From positions 1-16,677 of the forward strand of contig JBFLXN010000050.1 in NCBI GenBank assembly GCA_040755715.1: a stretch of 16,677 nt of DNA. Reading direction: 5' to 3'. Below, in pieces: positions 1 through 7,302 of the stretch. A program made the translations under genes and the position numbers. The number at the start of each line of letters is the position of its first letter. The stretch's first letter is position 1. The notes under the pieces were generated by a model. The model did no database searches and was not told the DNA's origin. It saw nothing but the letters and a program-made list of their open reading frames with translations. Source of the DNA: JBFLXN01 sp040755715 [NCBI: Candidatus Edwardsbacteria bacterium] (GTDB lineage: Bacteria > Edwardsbacteria > AC1 > JBFLXN01).

Positions 1-56
1 TGTTTTAATAATTTTCGCTCATTTGGTTTTAATTTAACTTGATTTTTTATTTTCAA
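1..56 (-). CDS. Start of a gene running off the left edge, possibly a transposase (partial)
   Basis: Only about 18 codons are visible, beginning at a TTG (positions 56-54) and reading MKIKNQVKLKPNERKLLK. The start is chosen because a perfect GGAGGT ribosome-binding site (69-64) lies 7 bases upstream and a near-consensus promoter lies just before that. The pattern of a basic start followed by L-x-x-x-E-R-x-L-L is loosely like the N-terminus of IS630-type transposases, but 18 residues cannot identify a family. If it is a transposase, it would explain why the neighbouring TPR gene is cut short just upstream of this promoter. The gene call is well supported by its signals; the family is only a guess. 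Confidence 0.55.
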   Translation of the reverse strand, partial: MKIKNQVKLKPNERKLLK

Positions 57-59
57 GTA

Positions 60-83
60 TACCACCTCCTTTTGGAGGTAGTA
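60..83. promoter_or_regulatory. Palindrome over the -10 box and ribosome-binding site, possible operator
   Basis: Arms at 60-69 and 74-83 pair at 9 of 10 positions around a TTTT loop. The palindrome covers the -10 box on one side and the GGAGGT ribosome-binding site on the other. It could be an operator, or simply part of an insertion-sequence end. It lacks a U-tract on the minus strand and sits across a promoter, so it is unlikely to be a terminator. Confidence 0.4.
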
Positions 84-108
84 TATCATAAATAATTTAA
101 TTTGTCAA
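80..108 (-). promoter_or_regulatory. Strong sigma-70-type promoter reading left
   Basis: On the minus strand TTGACA (108-103) is a perfect -35 box, followed by a 17-base spacer and TATACT (85-80) as the -10 box. Transcription would start near position 73, leaving a leader of under 20 bases that holds GGAGGT and then the TTG start. The -35 box overlaps the TGA stop of the truncated TPR gene, so this promoter serves the gene at the left edge and not the TPR cluster. Confidence 0.8.
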
Positions 109-1037
109 GAACTTATGTCATAAAGCATTAGTTGCAATTGTCTATCTATGGTAATAGCTTTATTAAAGTAATCTTCTGCTTTCAGATAGTCTTTTATTTT
201 TTTGAAAAGTTCTCCCATATTGTCCAAAGTGATGCGGGCACCTAATTTGTCGCCTAATCCTTCGGCTATCTCCAGACACTTTGAGTAGCATTCTATGCTT
301 CTTTCGTAGTTACCTTGCTCCATACAAATAACTCCCAGATTGCCCACACAATAACTAATGCTTTGTTTATCGCCTAGTTGTTCAGCCAGGTGTAAGGCTC
401 TTTGGTGGTCTTCTATAGCTTTTTCGTAGTTACCATATAAATAGGAAATATTCGCTATGTTGCTCAGGGCGTAGTAGACAATGCGCTTCTCGCCCAATTC
501 TTCACCAATGTTTAGTTCACTCTGGTAGCATTTCATAGCTTCTTCGTAGTTTCCCTGTATTTGATAGATATGTCCTAGATGCCCCAGCCAAAGACTAATT
601 CTTAGTCTATCTCCCAATTCTTGGAGAATCTGTAAAGCTTGTTGGAGGCATTCTATCGCTTTGAGATAGTTCCCCCAATCCAAATAAACAAGCCCCATAC
701 TGCCTATAGCTAGACCAGTGCCTCTTTTATCGCTCACTTCCGTGTAGATTTTACACGCATCTTCAAACAGTGAAAAGGCATCTCCATAGGCGCCTCTTCC
801 GCGCAGTAAAACTCCCAAAGTCGTCTTGCTTTGAGCAATCAGCTTTCTATCTCCTGAAGCAATCGCCCATTCCAAGTTCTTATGATAAACAGCCTCTGCT
901 TCTTTCCATCTGCCAATAAACTGCAGGATTTCCGCCTTCCTCTGATACACGGCCAGAGGATAATATTTTTTTCTCCGTCCTTCTTCCTCGCTGACCTCAA
1001 CCCACAGTTTCTGTAGTTTGTAAAGCCTCTTAGCCAT
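105..1037 (-). CDS. TPR repeat protein, C-terminally truncated paralogue
   Basis: A 310-residue protein of the family repeated four times in this window. Residues 1-69 are the shared N-terminal module (KRLYKLQKLWVEVSEEEG, then K-K-Y-Y-P-L and a helix pair with RKAEILQFIGRWKEAE). Residues 70-309 are six 40-residue tetratricopeptide units with the kinesin-light-chain-like pattern G-N-Y-E-K-A-I-E. Such TPR arrays form superhelical scaffolds that bind proteins or peptides. The intact paralogues carry about 120 more residues after the last unit. Here the protein departs from them after Q-L-Q-L and ends six to eight residues later. The start at the ATG at 1037-1035 matches the paralogues, and AGGA lies just upstream. 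No signal peptide or membrane segment is seen, so it is probably cytoplasmic. It may be a decaying gene. Confidence 0.88.
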   Translation of the reverse strand: MAKRLYKLQKLWVEVSEEEGRRKKYYPLAVYQRKAEILQFIGRWKEAEAVYHKNLEWAIASGDRKLIAQSKTTLGVLLRGRGAYGDAFSLFEDACKIYTEVSDKRGTGLAIGSMGLVYLDWGNYLKAIECLQQALQILQELGDRLRISLWLGHLGHIYQIQGNYEEAMKCYQSELNIGEELGEKRIVYYALSNIANISYLYGNYEKAIEDHQRALHLAEQLGDKQSISYCVGNLGVICMEQGNYERSIECYSKCLEIAEGLGDKLGARITLDNMGELFKKIKDYLKAEDYFNKAITIDRQLQLMLYDISS

Positions 1038-1043
1038 TGTTCC

Positions 1044-1127
1044 TGGTTCAGTTGTTAGTTTTTAGTTATTGGTTATTAGAATGGTTATTTTTTCTAACAA
1101 CTAACAACCAATAACTAACTGACTAAC
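1044..1127. repeat. Heptad-phased inverted repeat between two TPR genes
   Basis: Twelve consecutive 7-base blocks can be laid end to end from 1044 to 1127. The left half reads as variants of GTTNTTA (1051-1078) and the right half as variants of its complement, ACTAACA or ACCAATA (1093-1120). An exact 11-base inverted pair lies at 1064-1074 and 1106-1116. The right half runs over the stop codon of the neighbouring TPR gene at 1115-1117. No promoter or U-tract was seen. Confidence 0.8.
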
Positions 1128-2641
1128 TCCTCAATCCTTTCTTTATATTCAATATTCGGTGTTTTTTCGTATAATTTGCGGTAAAGTTCCAGCGCCTTAG
1201 TTTTATAGCCTTGCTCACCTGTTAGTCTAAAGAGCTCGTAATGAAGATGCGCAAACTGTGAATCTTCTGCACTTTCCTTCAATAGGGTTTTCATCTGTTC
1301 TATGCCAGCGCTCTTGTCCCTTTGCCCTATGATTTTAGCTGATAAGAGTTTGCTTGCAAAAATAATGTCTGGCCTTTTGATCTCTTCTGCAATTTGCAGC
1401 GCTTCGTCATTCAAATAGGACGCCTCATCAATTCTCTGCAGAAGAAAACATAAATCAGCCTTCCAATATAAATATTCACACAAACTATATTTTACTTGCA
1501 ACTCTCTGGTAATAGTAATAGCATTATCATAATATTCTTCTGCTCTCAGGTAATCCCTTATTCTTTTGTATAAATTTCCCATATTGCCTAAAGCCCGACT
1601 TACACCTTCTCTATTGCCTATTTTTTCATCAATGTCTAACTGTTTCTGATAGCACTCCATTGCCTTGGCGTAATTCCCCTGATTTTTATAAACATTCCCT
1701 ATATTCCCCACCGCAGTGCTGATGCCTCTTTTATCACCTAATTCTTCAACAATATTTAAATCTCTTTGGTAACACTCCATTGCTTTTTCATAATTCCCTT
1801 GATCAAGATAAACATTCCCCATATTGCCCACTGCACAGCTAATGCTGTATTTATCATCCAATTCTTCAGCAATATTCAGATCTCTTTGGTAACACTCCTT
1901 TGCTTTTTCATAATTCCCTTGTTCATGATAAACAAGTCCCATATTACCTATAGCAATGCAAATACCTTGTTTGTAACCCAATTCTTCAGAAATAGTCAAT
2001 TGTCTTTTATAGTATTCTATGGCCTTTTCGTAATTCGCTTGATACAAATAGACATTTGCCATATTGCCCACCGCAATGCTGATAATGCGTTTATCACCTA
2101 ATTCTTGTGCAATTTCTAATTGTCTTATATAATACTCCATTGCCCTTTTGTAATCCCCTTGATCATGATAAATAAGTCCCACATTACCTACGGCAGTGGC
2201 AAGACTTTGTTTATCACCCAATTCTTCGTAAATTTTTAACTGCTGTTGGTAGCATTCCACGGCCTTTTTGTAGTTACTCTGAAGACAATGAATATTTCCT
2301 ATGTAACCTGTAGCTCGGCTAATACCTTTTTGATCATTCAAATTTTTGTATAACCTCAGGCCCTCCTCAAATAAAACAAAAGCATCAGTGTAAGCACCTT
2401 TATTTAGCCATAGGCTTCCCAGACGGATTTTGCTATCTGCCACTGCTGACTCTTCATTAGCCTTTTTTGCCCATTCTAAATTCTTGCGATAGATACTTTC
2501 CGCTTCATCCCATTTGCCAATAAACTCAAGAACCTCTGCCTTTCTCCTATGTACCGACAGAGGATAATATTTCTTGTTTCGCCCTCCTTCTTCACTGACC
2601 TCAACCCACAGTTTTTGCAGTTTGTAACCTCTCTTATTCAT
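1115..2641 (-). CDS. TPR repeat protein, eight 40-residue units
   Basis: A 508-residue protein. Residues 1-69 are the family N-terminal module (YKLQKLWVEVSEEGG, K-K-Y-Y-P-L). Residues 70-389 are eight 40-residue TPR units, mostly of the form A-V-G-N-M-G-N-V-Y followed by Q-G-N-Y-E-K-A-M-E-C-Y. Residues 390-508 are the shared C-terminal domain, with degenerate TPR-like helices and the ending KTPNIEYKERIEELVS. A role as a protein-binding scaffold is likely from the fold; the partner is unknown. No signal peptide, membrane segment or catalytic motif is seen. The ATG at 2641-2639 has an AAGGAA just upstream, and only 8 bases separate it from the stop of the gene before it, so the two are probably co-transcribed. 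The C-terminal 43-base stretch near 1330-1372 is identical to one in the TPR gene at 5618-7195. Confidence 0.93.
   Translation of the reverse strand: MNKRGYKLQKLWVEVSEEGGRNKKYYPLSVHRRKAEVLEFIGKWDEAESIYRKNLEWAKKANEESAVADSKIRLGSLWLNKGAYTDAFVLFEEGLRLYKNLNDQKGISRATGYIGNIHCLQSNYKKAVECYQQQLKIYEELGDKQSLATAVGNVGLIYHDQGDYKRAMEYYIRQLEIAQELGDKRIISIAVGNMANVYLYQANYEKAIEYYKRQLTISEELGYKQGICIAIGNMGLVYHEQGNYEKAKECYQRDLNIAEELDDKYSISCAVGNMGNVYLDQGNYEKAMECYQRDLNIVEELGDKRGISTAVGNIGNVYKNQGNYAKAMECYQKQLDIDEKIGNREGVSRALGNMGNLYKRIRDYLRAEEYYDNAITITRELQVKYSLCEYLYWKADLCFLLQRIDEASYLNDEALQIAEEIKRPDIIFASKLLSAKIIGQRDKSAGIEQMKTLLKESAEDSQFAHLHYELFRLTGEQGYKTKALELYRKLYEKTPNIEYKERIEELVS
1475..2434 (-). repeat. Eight tandem 120-bp coding repeats (TPR units)
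   Basis: The eight 40-codon units are exactly 120 bases each with no linker. Adjacent units are close at DNA level: the stretches around 1759-1801 and 1879-1921 differ at only one base over about 40. That degree of identity suggests recent unit duplication or gene conversion, so unit number may vary between strains. Confidence 0.85.
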
Positions 2642-2649
2642 TTCCTTTT

Positions 2650-3942
2650 TTACTCCACCTGTTCCAGTTCCTCAATCCTTTCCTTATACTGAATATTGGG
2701 TGTTTTCCTATAAAGATTCTTATACATATCAATCGCATTTGTTTTATTTTGGTTGGCACCAGTCAGTTTGAAAAGTTCATAATGCAGACCGGCTATTTGA
2801 GTCTCCTCAGTGGTCTGCTGAAGCATCTCAGTAAATTTCTTTACCGCAGCAGGGCGGTCAGTTAAAGCCAATATTTTAGCTGCCAATTTTTGACAACTAA
2901 AAATAGTATGGTCATCTCCAATCTCTTTAGCCATTTCCACAGCTTCGCTATTAATGGCTATGGTGTCATCTATCCGGTTCATCTCAAAGTATATATCAGC
3001 CAATTCAAAGAGATATCCACCTAAATAATACCTCAGTTGTAACTCACGGGCTATGGCAATAGCCTGTTTATAATAATCCTCGGCTTTTAAACAGTCCTTT
3101 TTGAGCTTGTAAAGAGCTCCCATGTAACTCAAGGTGATACTAATTCCGCGTTTGTAGCCGAGTTCACCATCGATTTTGAATTTCTGCCCCAGATACTCGT
3201 TAGCCAGCTCGTAATCGCCCTGCATTAAATAAATTCCTGCCATATTTCCTATTGCACTACTGATTTGCCATTTATCTTCCAATTCACTTGCTAAATCTGC
3301 TTGACGTTGGAACCGCTCTATAGCTTTCTGATACTCCCCTTGGTCCCAGTGCGCTGCTCCAATATTACCTGAAATCACACCACCAACACGCTTGTCCCCT
3401 ATATTTTCAGCAATCTCCATAGCTCGTTGGTAGAACTCCATAGATTTGACATGGTCTCCTTGCTCACCATATATGTTGGCGATGTTGTTTAGTGCGCTGG
3501 CAATTCCTTTTCTATCATTCAATTCTTCAGCTATCTCCAATTTTTTGTTATAACAATCTATAGCCTTCTGGTAGTCACCTTGGCGATAATAAACACAGCC
3601 CATATAGGATATGGCCCATCCTGCTTCCTGGCGGTCGTTGATGCTCTCATATATTTCACTGGCGCTTTTAAACAGCAAAAAAGCCTGGGCATTGGCACCT
3701 CTTTGGTGGAGCATCCATCCCAGCCAGTTCTGACTTTCGGCAATCTTTGCTTTCTGATTTGTTTTTTCTGCCCATTTTAGGCCACAGCGACAAATCTCTT
3801 CGGCTTCCTGCCACTGACCTATCAACTCTAGTATTTCTACTTTTCTTAGATATACCCCATAAGGATAGTATTTTCTACCAGGTCCACCTTCCTCGTTGAC
3901 CTCCAGCCAGAGATTTTGTAGTTTGTAAAGTCTCTTATGCAT
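2650..3942 (-). CDS. TPR repeat protein, six 40-residue units
   Basis: A 430-residue paralogue. The N-terminal module (KRLYKLQNLWLEVNEEGG, R-K-Y-Y-P-Y) covers residues 1-69, six 40-residue TPR units cover 70-309, and the shared C-terminal domain covers 310-430, ending KTPNIQYKERIEELEQVE. It is the most diverged of the four, with units such as A-I-S-Y-M-G-C-V-Y-Y-R-Q-G-D-Y-Q-K-A. It has exactly two units fewer than its 508-residue neighbour, with both flanking domains intact. The ATG at 3942-3940 aligns with the paralogues; no clear ribosome-binding site is seen. The stop of the upstream gene is 18 bases away and the next start 8 bases away, so it sits in the middle of a tight operon. Likely a cytoplasmic scaffold; partner unknown. 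Confidence 0.92.
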   Translation of the reverse strand: MHKRLYKLQNLWLEVNEEGGPGRKYYPYGVYLRKVEILELIGQWQEAEEICRCGLKWAEKTNQKAKIAESQNWLGWMLHQRGANAQAFLLFKSASEIYESINDRQEAGWAISYMGCVYYRQGDYQKAIDCYNKKLEIAEELNDRKGIASALNNIANIYGEQGDHVKSMEFYQRAMEIAENIGDKRVGGVISGNIGAAHWDQGEYQKAIERFQRQADLASELEDKWQISSAIGNMAGIYLMQGDYELANEYLGQKFKIDGELGYKRGISITLSYMGALYKLKKDCLKAEDYYKQAIAIARELQLRYYLGGYLFELADIYFEMNRIDDTIAINSEAVEMAKEIGDDHTIFSCQKLAAKILALTDRPAAVKKFTEMLQQTTEETQIAGLHYELFKLTGANQNKTNAIDMYKNLYRKTPNIQYKERIEELEQVE

Positions 3943-3960
3943 GTGTCCACGCCGAACGCT

Positions 3961-5421
3961 TTACGCTTCTCCCTCCAATTCCTCAATCCTTTCTTTATTC
4001 AACAGAATTTTGATTTCTTCCTTAGACAAGAATTTTTCTCGTATTTTATCATTTTTGATAACAGCAACAATTTCATTTAGAATAGCCATACCCAACCCCA
4101 GGTGTTCTTTTGACTTTGCCTTTTGATCTAAAGACTGGTAAAGCTGATAACCAAAGGAATGCAATTTTATAAGCAGAGGTCTGTCAAACACTTTACCAAC
4201 CAAACTAAGTGCCTCTTCAAAACTTTTTTGCGCTAATTCTAGTTTAGAATCCTCCCAAAGAATCCGACTTCTTTCCAATAGGAGAGAACATAGTTCCTTT
4301 TTATTCCCTCTTTTTCTGCTCAAGGATACATATTGTTCTATAGTGTCTAAAGCCTCGCTTCTGTCGGCAAATAATCTGATAGCAAATATCTTATTGACCA
4401 TTATGCTATGTACCAAGTCCTGGGTATCAAGTTCGTTACAAATATCCTCAGCCATTCCAAAATATTGTTGAGCCTCTTTTGTTTTTCCCAATCTTGCTAA
4501 CGCTACGGCTAAGTGCACTAAATTTTTGGCCTGCATGCCAGTATCTCCTGCTTCTTTTAGTATTTCTGCGGCTCTATTATGATAATCAGCGGCCGCTAGA
4601 CAATCATCTAGGTCTACCATTATTCTGCCAAGCATTTCGTAACCTAGAGCGATACTAAGCCGGTCCTCAGCCTCCTGCCCGAATCTAACGCAATCTCTAG
4701 CTGATTGCAGAACCTCATCATAGAGTCCTAGATAATGGAAAATCTCAGCCATATTTCCTAAGACAGTAGCCTTACCTATTTTATACCCTGTCTTATCATA
4801 AACCTCTAAGGCATGCTTGTATGCAGAAAGCGCCTCAGAGTATTTCCCTTGTTGGGAAAGACAAATTCCCAGACTATTATAAGCATCTGGTAGTATTGAC
4901 AAATCTTCGTACTTTTCGGCTACCGATATCGCCCCCTGTAGTAGTTCTTCGCCTTCAATTAGTCGATTAGCATAGACCAAAGTCAATCCTTCCCCTAGGC
5001 ATATTTCCGCCTTTCGAGTTTCGCCTTCGGCCAAACGCTCCGCCATTTTATAATCTTCCAGGGACTTATTCATCTGGCTCATTTCTCGGTGAATCATCGC
5101 TCTCAAATCAAACGCCAGGCACAGCAAAGAAGTGTGTTCTCCTTCTTTGGCTAATTTCACCAGCTTGTCGCTCATTTTCTTGGCAGCAAAAAGGTCGCCG
5201 GTATCCATTAGATACCTGATTTGCATCTGTAGTAATTCTAGTTTAAGGGTTGAGTCGTTCAGATATCCAACTAACTTTTCTAGCTTGGCCAGCTCCTGTC
5301 TTTCCGTCAGCCTTAAACCCAAAAGATTGGTAATATCAAGCCTTTGACTATGCAGATGCCAAAGGTCTCTAATCCAGTCAATTTCACTCTTATTTCTAAA
5401 ATCGGTGCTATGTTTATTCAT
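3961..5421 (-). CDS. TPR repeat protein of a different subfamily
   Basis: About 486 residues from the ATG at 5421-5419. An upstream in-frame TTG at 5445-5443 would add eight residues but lies inside an inverted repeat; neither start has a clear ribosome-binding site. The protein is helical throughout, with roughly eight TPR-like pairs of about 38-40 residues (for example L-P-D-A-Y-N-S-L-G-I-C-L-S-Q-Q-G-K-Y-S-E-A-L). It lacks the YKLQKLW module of its neighbours. The arrangement, and the motif K-I-R-E-K-F-L-S-K near the end, resemble the TPR tails of large AAA-type or kinase regulators, here standing alone. It ends KERIEELEGEA, like the KERIEEL tail of the other TPR proteins, which suggests a shared origin of the C-terminus or a common partner site. 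It is 18 bases before the next TPR gene. Confidence 0.88.
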   Translation of the reverse strand: MNKHSTDFRNKSEIDWIRDLWHLHSQRLDITNLLGLRLTERQELAKLEKLVGYLNDSTLKLELLQMQIRYLMDTGDLFAAKKMSDKLVKLAKEGEHTSLLCLAFDLRAMIHREMSQMNKSLEDYKMAERLAEGETRKAEICLGEGLTLVYANRLIEGEELLQGAISVAEKYEDLSILPDAYNSLGICLSQQGKYSEALSAYKHALEVYDKTGYKIGKATVLGNMAEIFHYLGLYDEVLQSARDCVRFGQEAEDRLSIALGYEMLGRIMVDLDDCLAAADYHNRAAEILKEAGDTGMQAKNLVHLAVALARLGKTKEAQQYFGMAEDICNELDTQDLVHSIMVNKIFAIRLFADRSEALDTIEQYVSLSRKRGNKKELCSLLLERSRILWEDSKLELAQKSFEEALSLVGKVFDRPLLIKLHSFGYQLYQSLDQKAKSKEHLGLGMAILNEIVAVIKNDKIREKFLSKEEIKILLNKERIEELEGEA

Positions 5422-5443
5422 TGAATTTTCAACTGTATTTATC

Positions 5444-5619
5444 AATCAGGGTGTTGAAAAAAACACTTAAAACCGCAGACCTGTCCGCCGTATTTGTGGC
5501 GGAGAACGCAAAGATTATGGAATTTCCAAACCCCTTTTAGTTTAAGCACTTATACTCCCTATCCATGTCTTCTTCTCTGCGCTCTCTGCGCCCTCTGCGG
5601 TTAAATCAACAGCCTGATT
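5444..5619. repeat. Triple-nested inverted repeat between TPR genes
   Basis: Three palindromes sit one inside another. The outer arms (5444-5457 and 5606-5619) pair at 13 of 14 bases. The middle arms are AACCGCAGA (5471-5479) and TCTGCGGTT (5594-5602), and the right one continues as a 9-base phased array in which CTCTGCG recurs at 5575, 5584 and 5593. The inner hairpin is TCCGCC (5484-5489) with GGCGGA (5498-5503). Removing about 24 bases (near 5480-5503) restores a continuous 9-base phase on the left arm, as if the hairpin had inserted. The outer arms touch the stop codon of one TPR gene and the alternative start of the other. Confidence 0.75.
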
Positions 5620-7195
5620 ATATCACCTTGAGTTTTGTGTGAGGCATTGAACTGCTCAAAAGCGTGGTACTGTTAGCTAATTCTTTCATCCTTTCTTTAT
5701 ATTGAACATTAGGTGTCTTCTCGTACAGCTTGCAGTATAGTTCCAGCGCCTTAGTTTTATGGTTTTGCTCACCTGTTAGTCTAAAGAGTTCGTAATGGAG
5801 AGAAACAACTTGTGAATCTTCTGTAGTCTCTTTTAACATAGTCTCTAATTGTCCTATTGCGACTGTTATATCTTTCAGCCCTGTGATTTTAGCTGATAAG
5901 AGTTTGCTTGCAAAAATAATGTCTGGACTTTTAATTTCCTCTGCTATTTGTAGGGCTTCATTGTTCAAAGACTCCGCTTCTTCCAGCTTGTGTAGAATGA
6001 AACATAAATCAGCCTTTCCGAATAAATACTCACACAGATAGTATTTCATCTGCAATGCTCCGCCAATAGAAATAGCCCTGTCATAGCATTCTTCTGATTT
6101 TAAGAAGTTTTTTAATCTTTTGTACAGATTTCCCATACTGCCTATAGCAGTGCTGATAGCCCGTTTATCGCCCAACTCTTCCGCAATGATTAACCATCTT
6201 TTGTAGCATTTCATTGCCTCTTCGTAATTACCCTCTTCAAAATGAACACCTCCTATATTGCCTGCAGCCATACTAATGCTTTGTTTATCGCCTAATTCTT
6301 CGGCAATGGCTAGCTTTCTCTGGTAGTATTCCATTGCTTTTTTGTAGTTACCCTGCCTCTTACAAACACCTCCTATATTCCCCACCACAATATTGATACT
6401 TTGTTTATCACCCAATTCTTCAGCAATGGTTAACTGCCTCTTATAGCATTCCATTGCCTTTTCATAATTACCCTCATGCCTATAAACAACTCCCATATTG
6501 CCCACAGCAATGCCGATGCCTTGTTTATCACCCACTTCTTCAGCAATAATTAATTTTCTTTGATAGCATTTGAGGGCTTTTTTGTAATTACTCTGATAAG
6601 TATAAACAATTCCCATGTTGCCCACGGCAATGCTGAGGCCCAATTTATCCTTCAATTCTTCTGCAATGGTCAACCTTCTCTGGTAGTATTCCAGAGCTTT
6701 TTCGTAGTTGCCCTGACTCAGACAAACATCTCCTATATTGCCCAAAGCAATACCGATATTTTGTTTATCCTCCAAATCTTCAGCAATGGCCAATCTTCTC
6801 TGATAGTATTCCAGAGCTTTTTCGTAGTTGCCCTGACGCCAATAAATAATTCCCATATTCCCTACCGCCACACTTACGCCTTGCTTATCGTTCAATTCTA
6901 TATAAAGTTTATAAGCATCTTCAAATAATGAAAAAGCATTTGCATAATCGCCCTTATCTCTCAGCAACCATCCCAAGCTGATTTCATTTTTAGCAATCAA
7001 TGCTCGCTCCCTAGCCTTTTCTGCCCAATCTAAATTTTGGCGATAAATTTTCTCTGTCTCGTCCCATTGTCCGATCAATCGAAGAACTTCCGCCTTCCTC
7101 TGATGCACCTGCAGAGGATAATATGTCTTTCTTCGTCCTTGTTCCTGGCTGACCTCAACCCACAGTTTTTGCAGTTTGTAAAGTCTCTTAGCCAT
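5618..7195 (-). CDS. TPR repeat protein, eight 40-residue units with a C-terminal extension
   Basis: A 525-residue protein from the ATG at 7195-7193, chosen because it aligns with the paralogues (MAKRLYKLQKLWVEV). An upstream TTG at 7207-7205 adds four residues but lies in repeat sequence. Residues 1-69 are the N-terminal module, 70-389 are eight exact 40-residue TPR units (A-V-G-N-M-G-I-V-Y pattern), and the rest is the shared C-terminal domain. It matches the 508-residue paralogue unit for unit, and a 43-base stretch in the C-terminal region is identical in both genes, so they are recent duplicates. Past the usual family end (K-E-R-M-K-E-L) it continues for about 20 residues into the intergenic repeat, apparently through loss of the ancestral stop. 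First TPR gene downstream of the metalloprotease. Confidence 0.92.
   Translation of the reverse strand: MAKRLYKLQKLWVEVSQEQGRRKTYYPLQVHQRKAEVLRLIGQWDETEKIYRQNLDWAEKARERALIAKNEISLGWLLRDKGDYANAFSLFEDAYKLYIELNDKQGVSVAVGNMGIIYWRQGNYEKALEYYQRRLAIAEDLEDKQNIGIALGNIGDVCLSQGNYEKALEYYQRRLTIAEELKDKLGLSIAVGNMGIVYTYQSNYKKALKCYQRKLIIAEEVGDKQGIGIAVGNMGVVYRHEGNYEKAMECYKRQLTIAEELGDKQSINIVVGNIGGVCKRQGNYKKAMEYYQRKLAIAEELGDKQSISMAAGNIGGVHFEEGNYEEAMKCYKRWLIIAEELGDKRAISTAIGSMGNLYKRLKNFLKSEECYDRAISIGGALQMKYYLCEYLFGKADLCFILHKLEEAESLNNEALQIAEEIKSPDIIFASKLLSAKITGLKDITVAIGQLETMLKETTEDSQVVSLHYELFRLTGEQNHKTKALELYCKLYEKTPNVQYKERMKELANSTTLLSSSMPHTKLKVI
6029..6988 (-). repeat. Eight tandem 120-bp coding repeats (TPR units)
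   Basis: Eight linker-free units of 120 bases encode residues 70-389. Two neighbouring units share an identical stretch of about 31 bases (near 6684-6715 and 6804-6835), which supports recent unit duplication or conversion. Confidence 0.85.
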
Positions 7196-7200
7196 AGGTT

Positions 7201-7301
7201 CACGCAATACGCCTGACGCTATACGCTCTATGCTTCACGCTTTACGCTTGACGTTTTACTCGTCTGGCGTCTGGCGTGTAGCGTTTAGCGTCTAGCGTTC
7301 T
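7201..7301. repeat. Heptad-phased inverted repeat between metalloprotease and TPR genes
   Basis: Eight consecutive 7-base blocks of the form NACGCNN (7201-7256) are followed by six blocks that mostly read GCGTNTA or close variants (7260-7301), which is the complementary motif. The two halves can fold back on each other with a short centre. The array fills the whole gap between the stop of the metalloprotease gene and the start of the TPR gene, and leaves the latter without a recognisable ribosome-binding site. Confidence 0.85.
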
Positions 7302-7302
7302 C

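Noticed and set aside
60-83. Hairpin after the truncated TPR gene as an intrinsic terminator
   Set aside because: No run of U follows on the minus strand, and the palindrome lies across a -10 box and a ribosome-binding site, so an operator or element-end role fits better.
1766-2101. Long plus-strand open frame opposite the TPR gene, with repeated protein text
   Set aside because: Its repeats are the antisense image of the 120-bp TPR units; no ribosome-binding site or known domain. The same holds for the plus-strand frame at 6560-6928.
1475-2434. Regular 120-bp repeats as a CRISPR-like array
   Set aside because: The units are contiguous with no spacers, all lie in one open frame, and translate to clear 40-residue TPR units.
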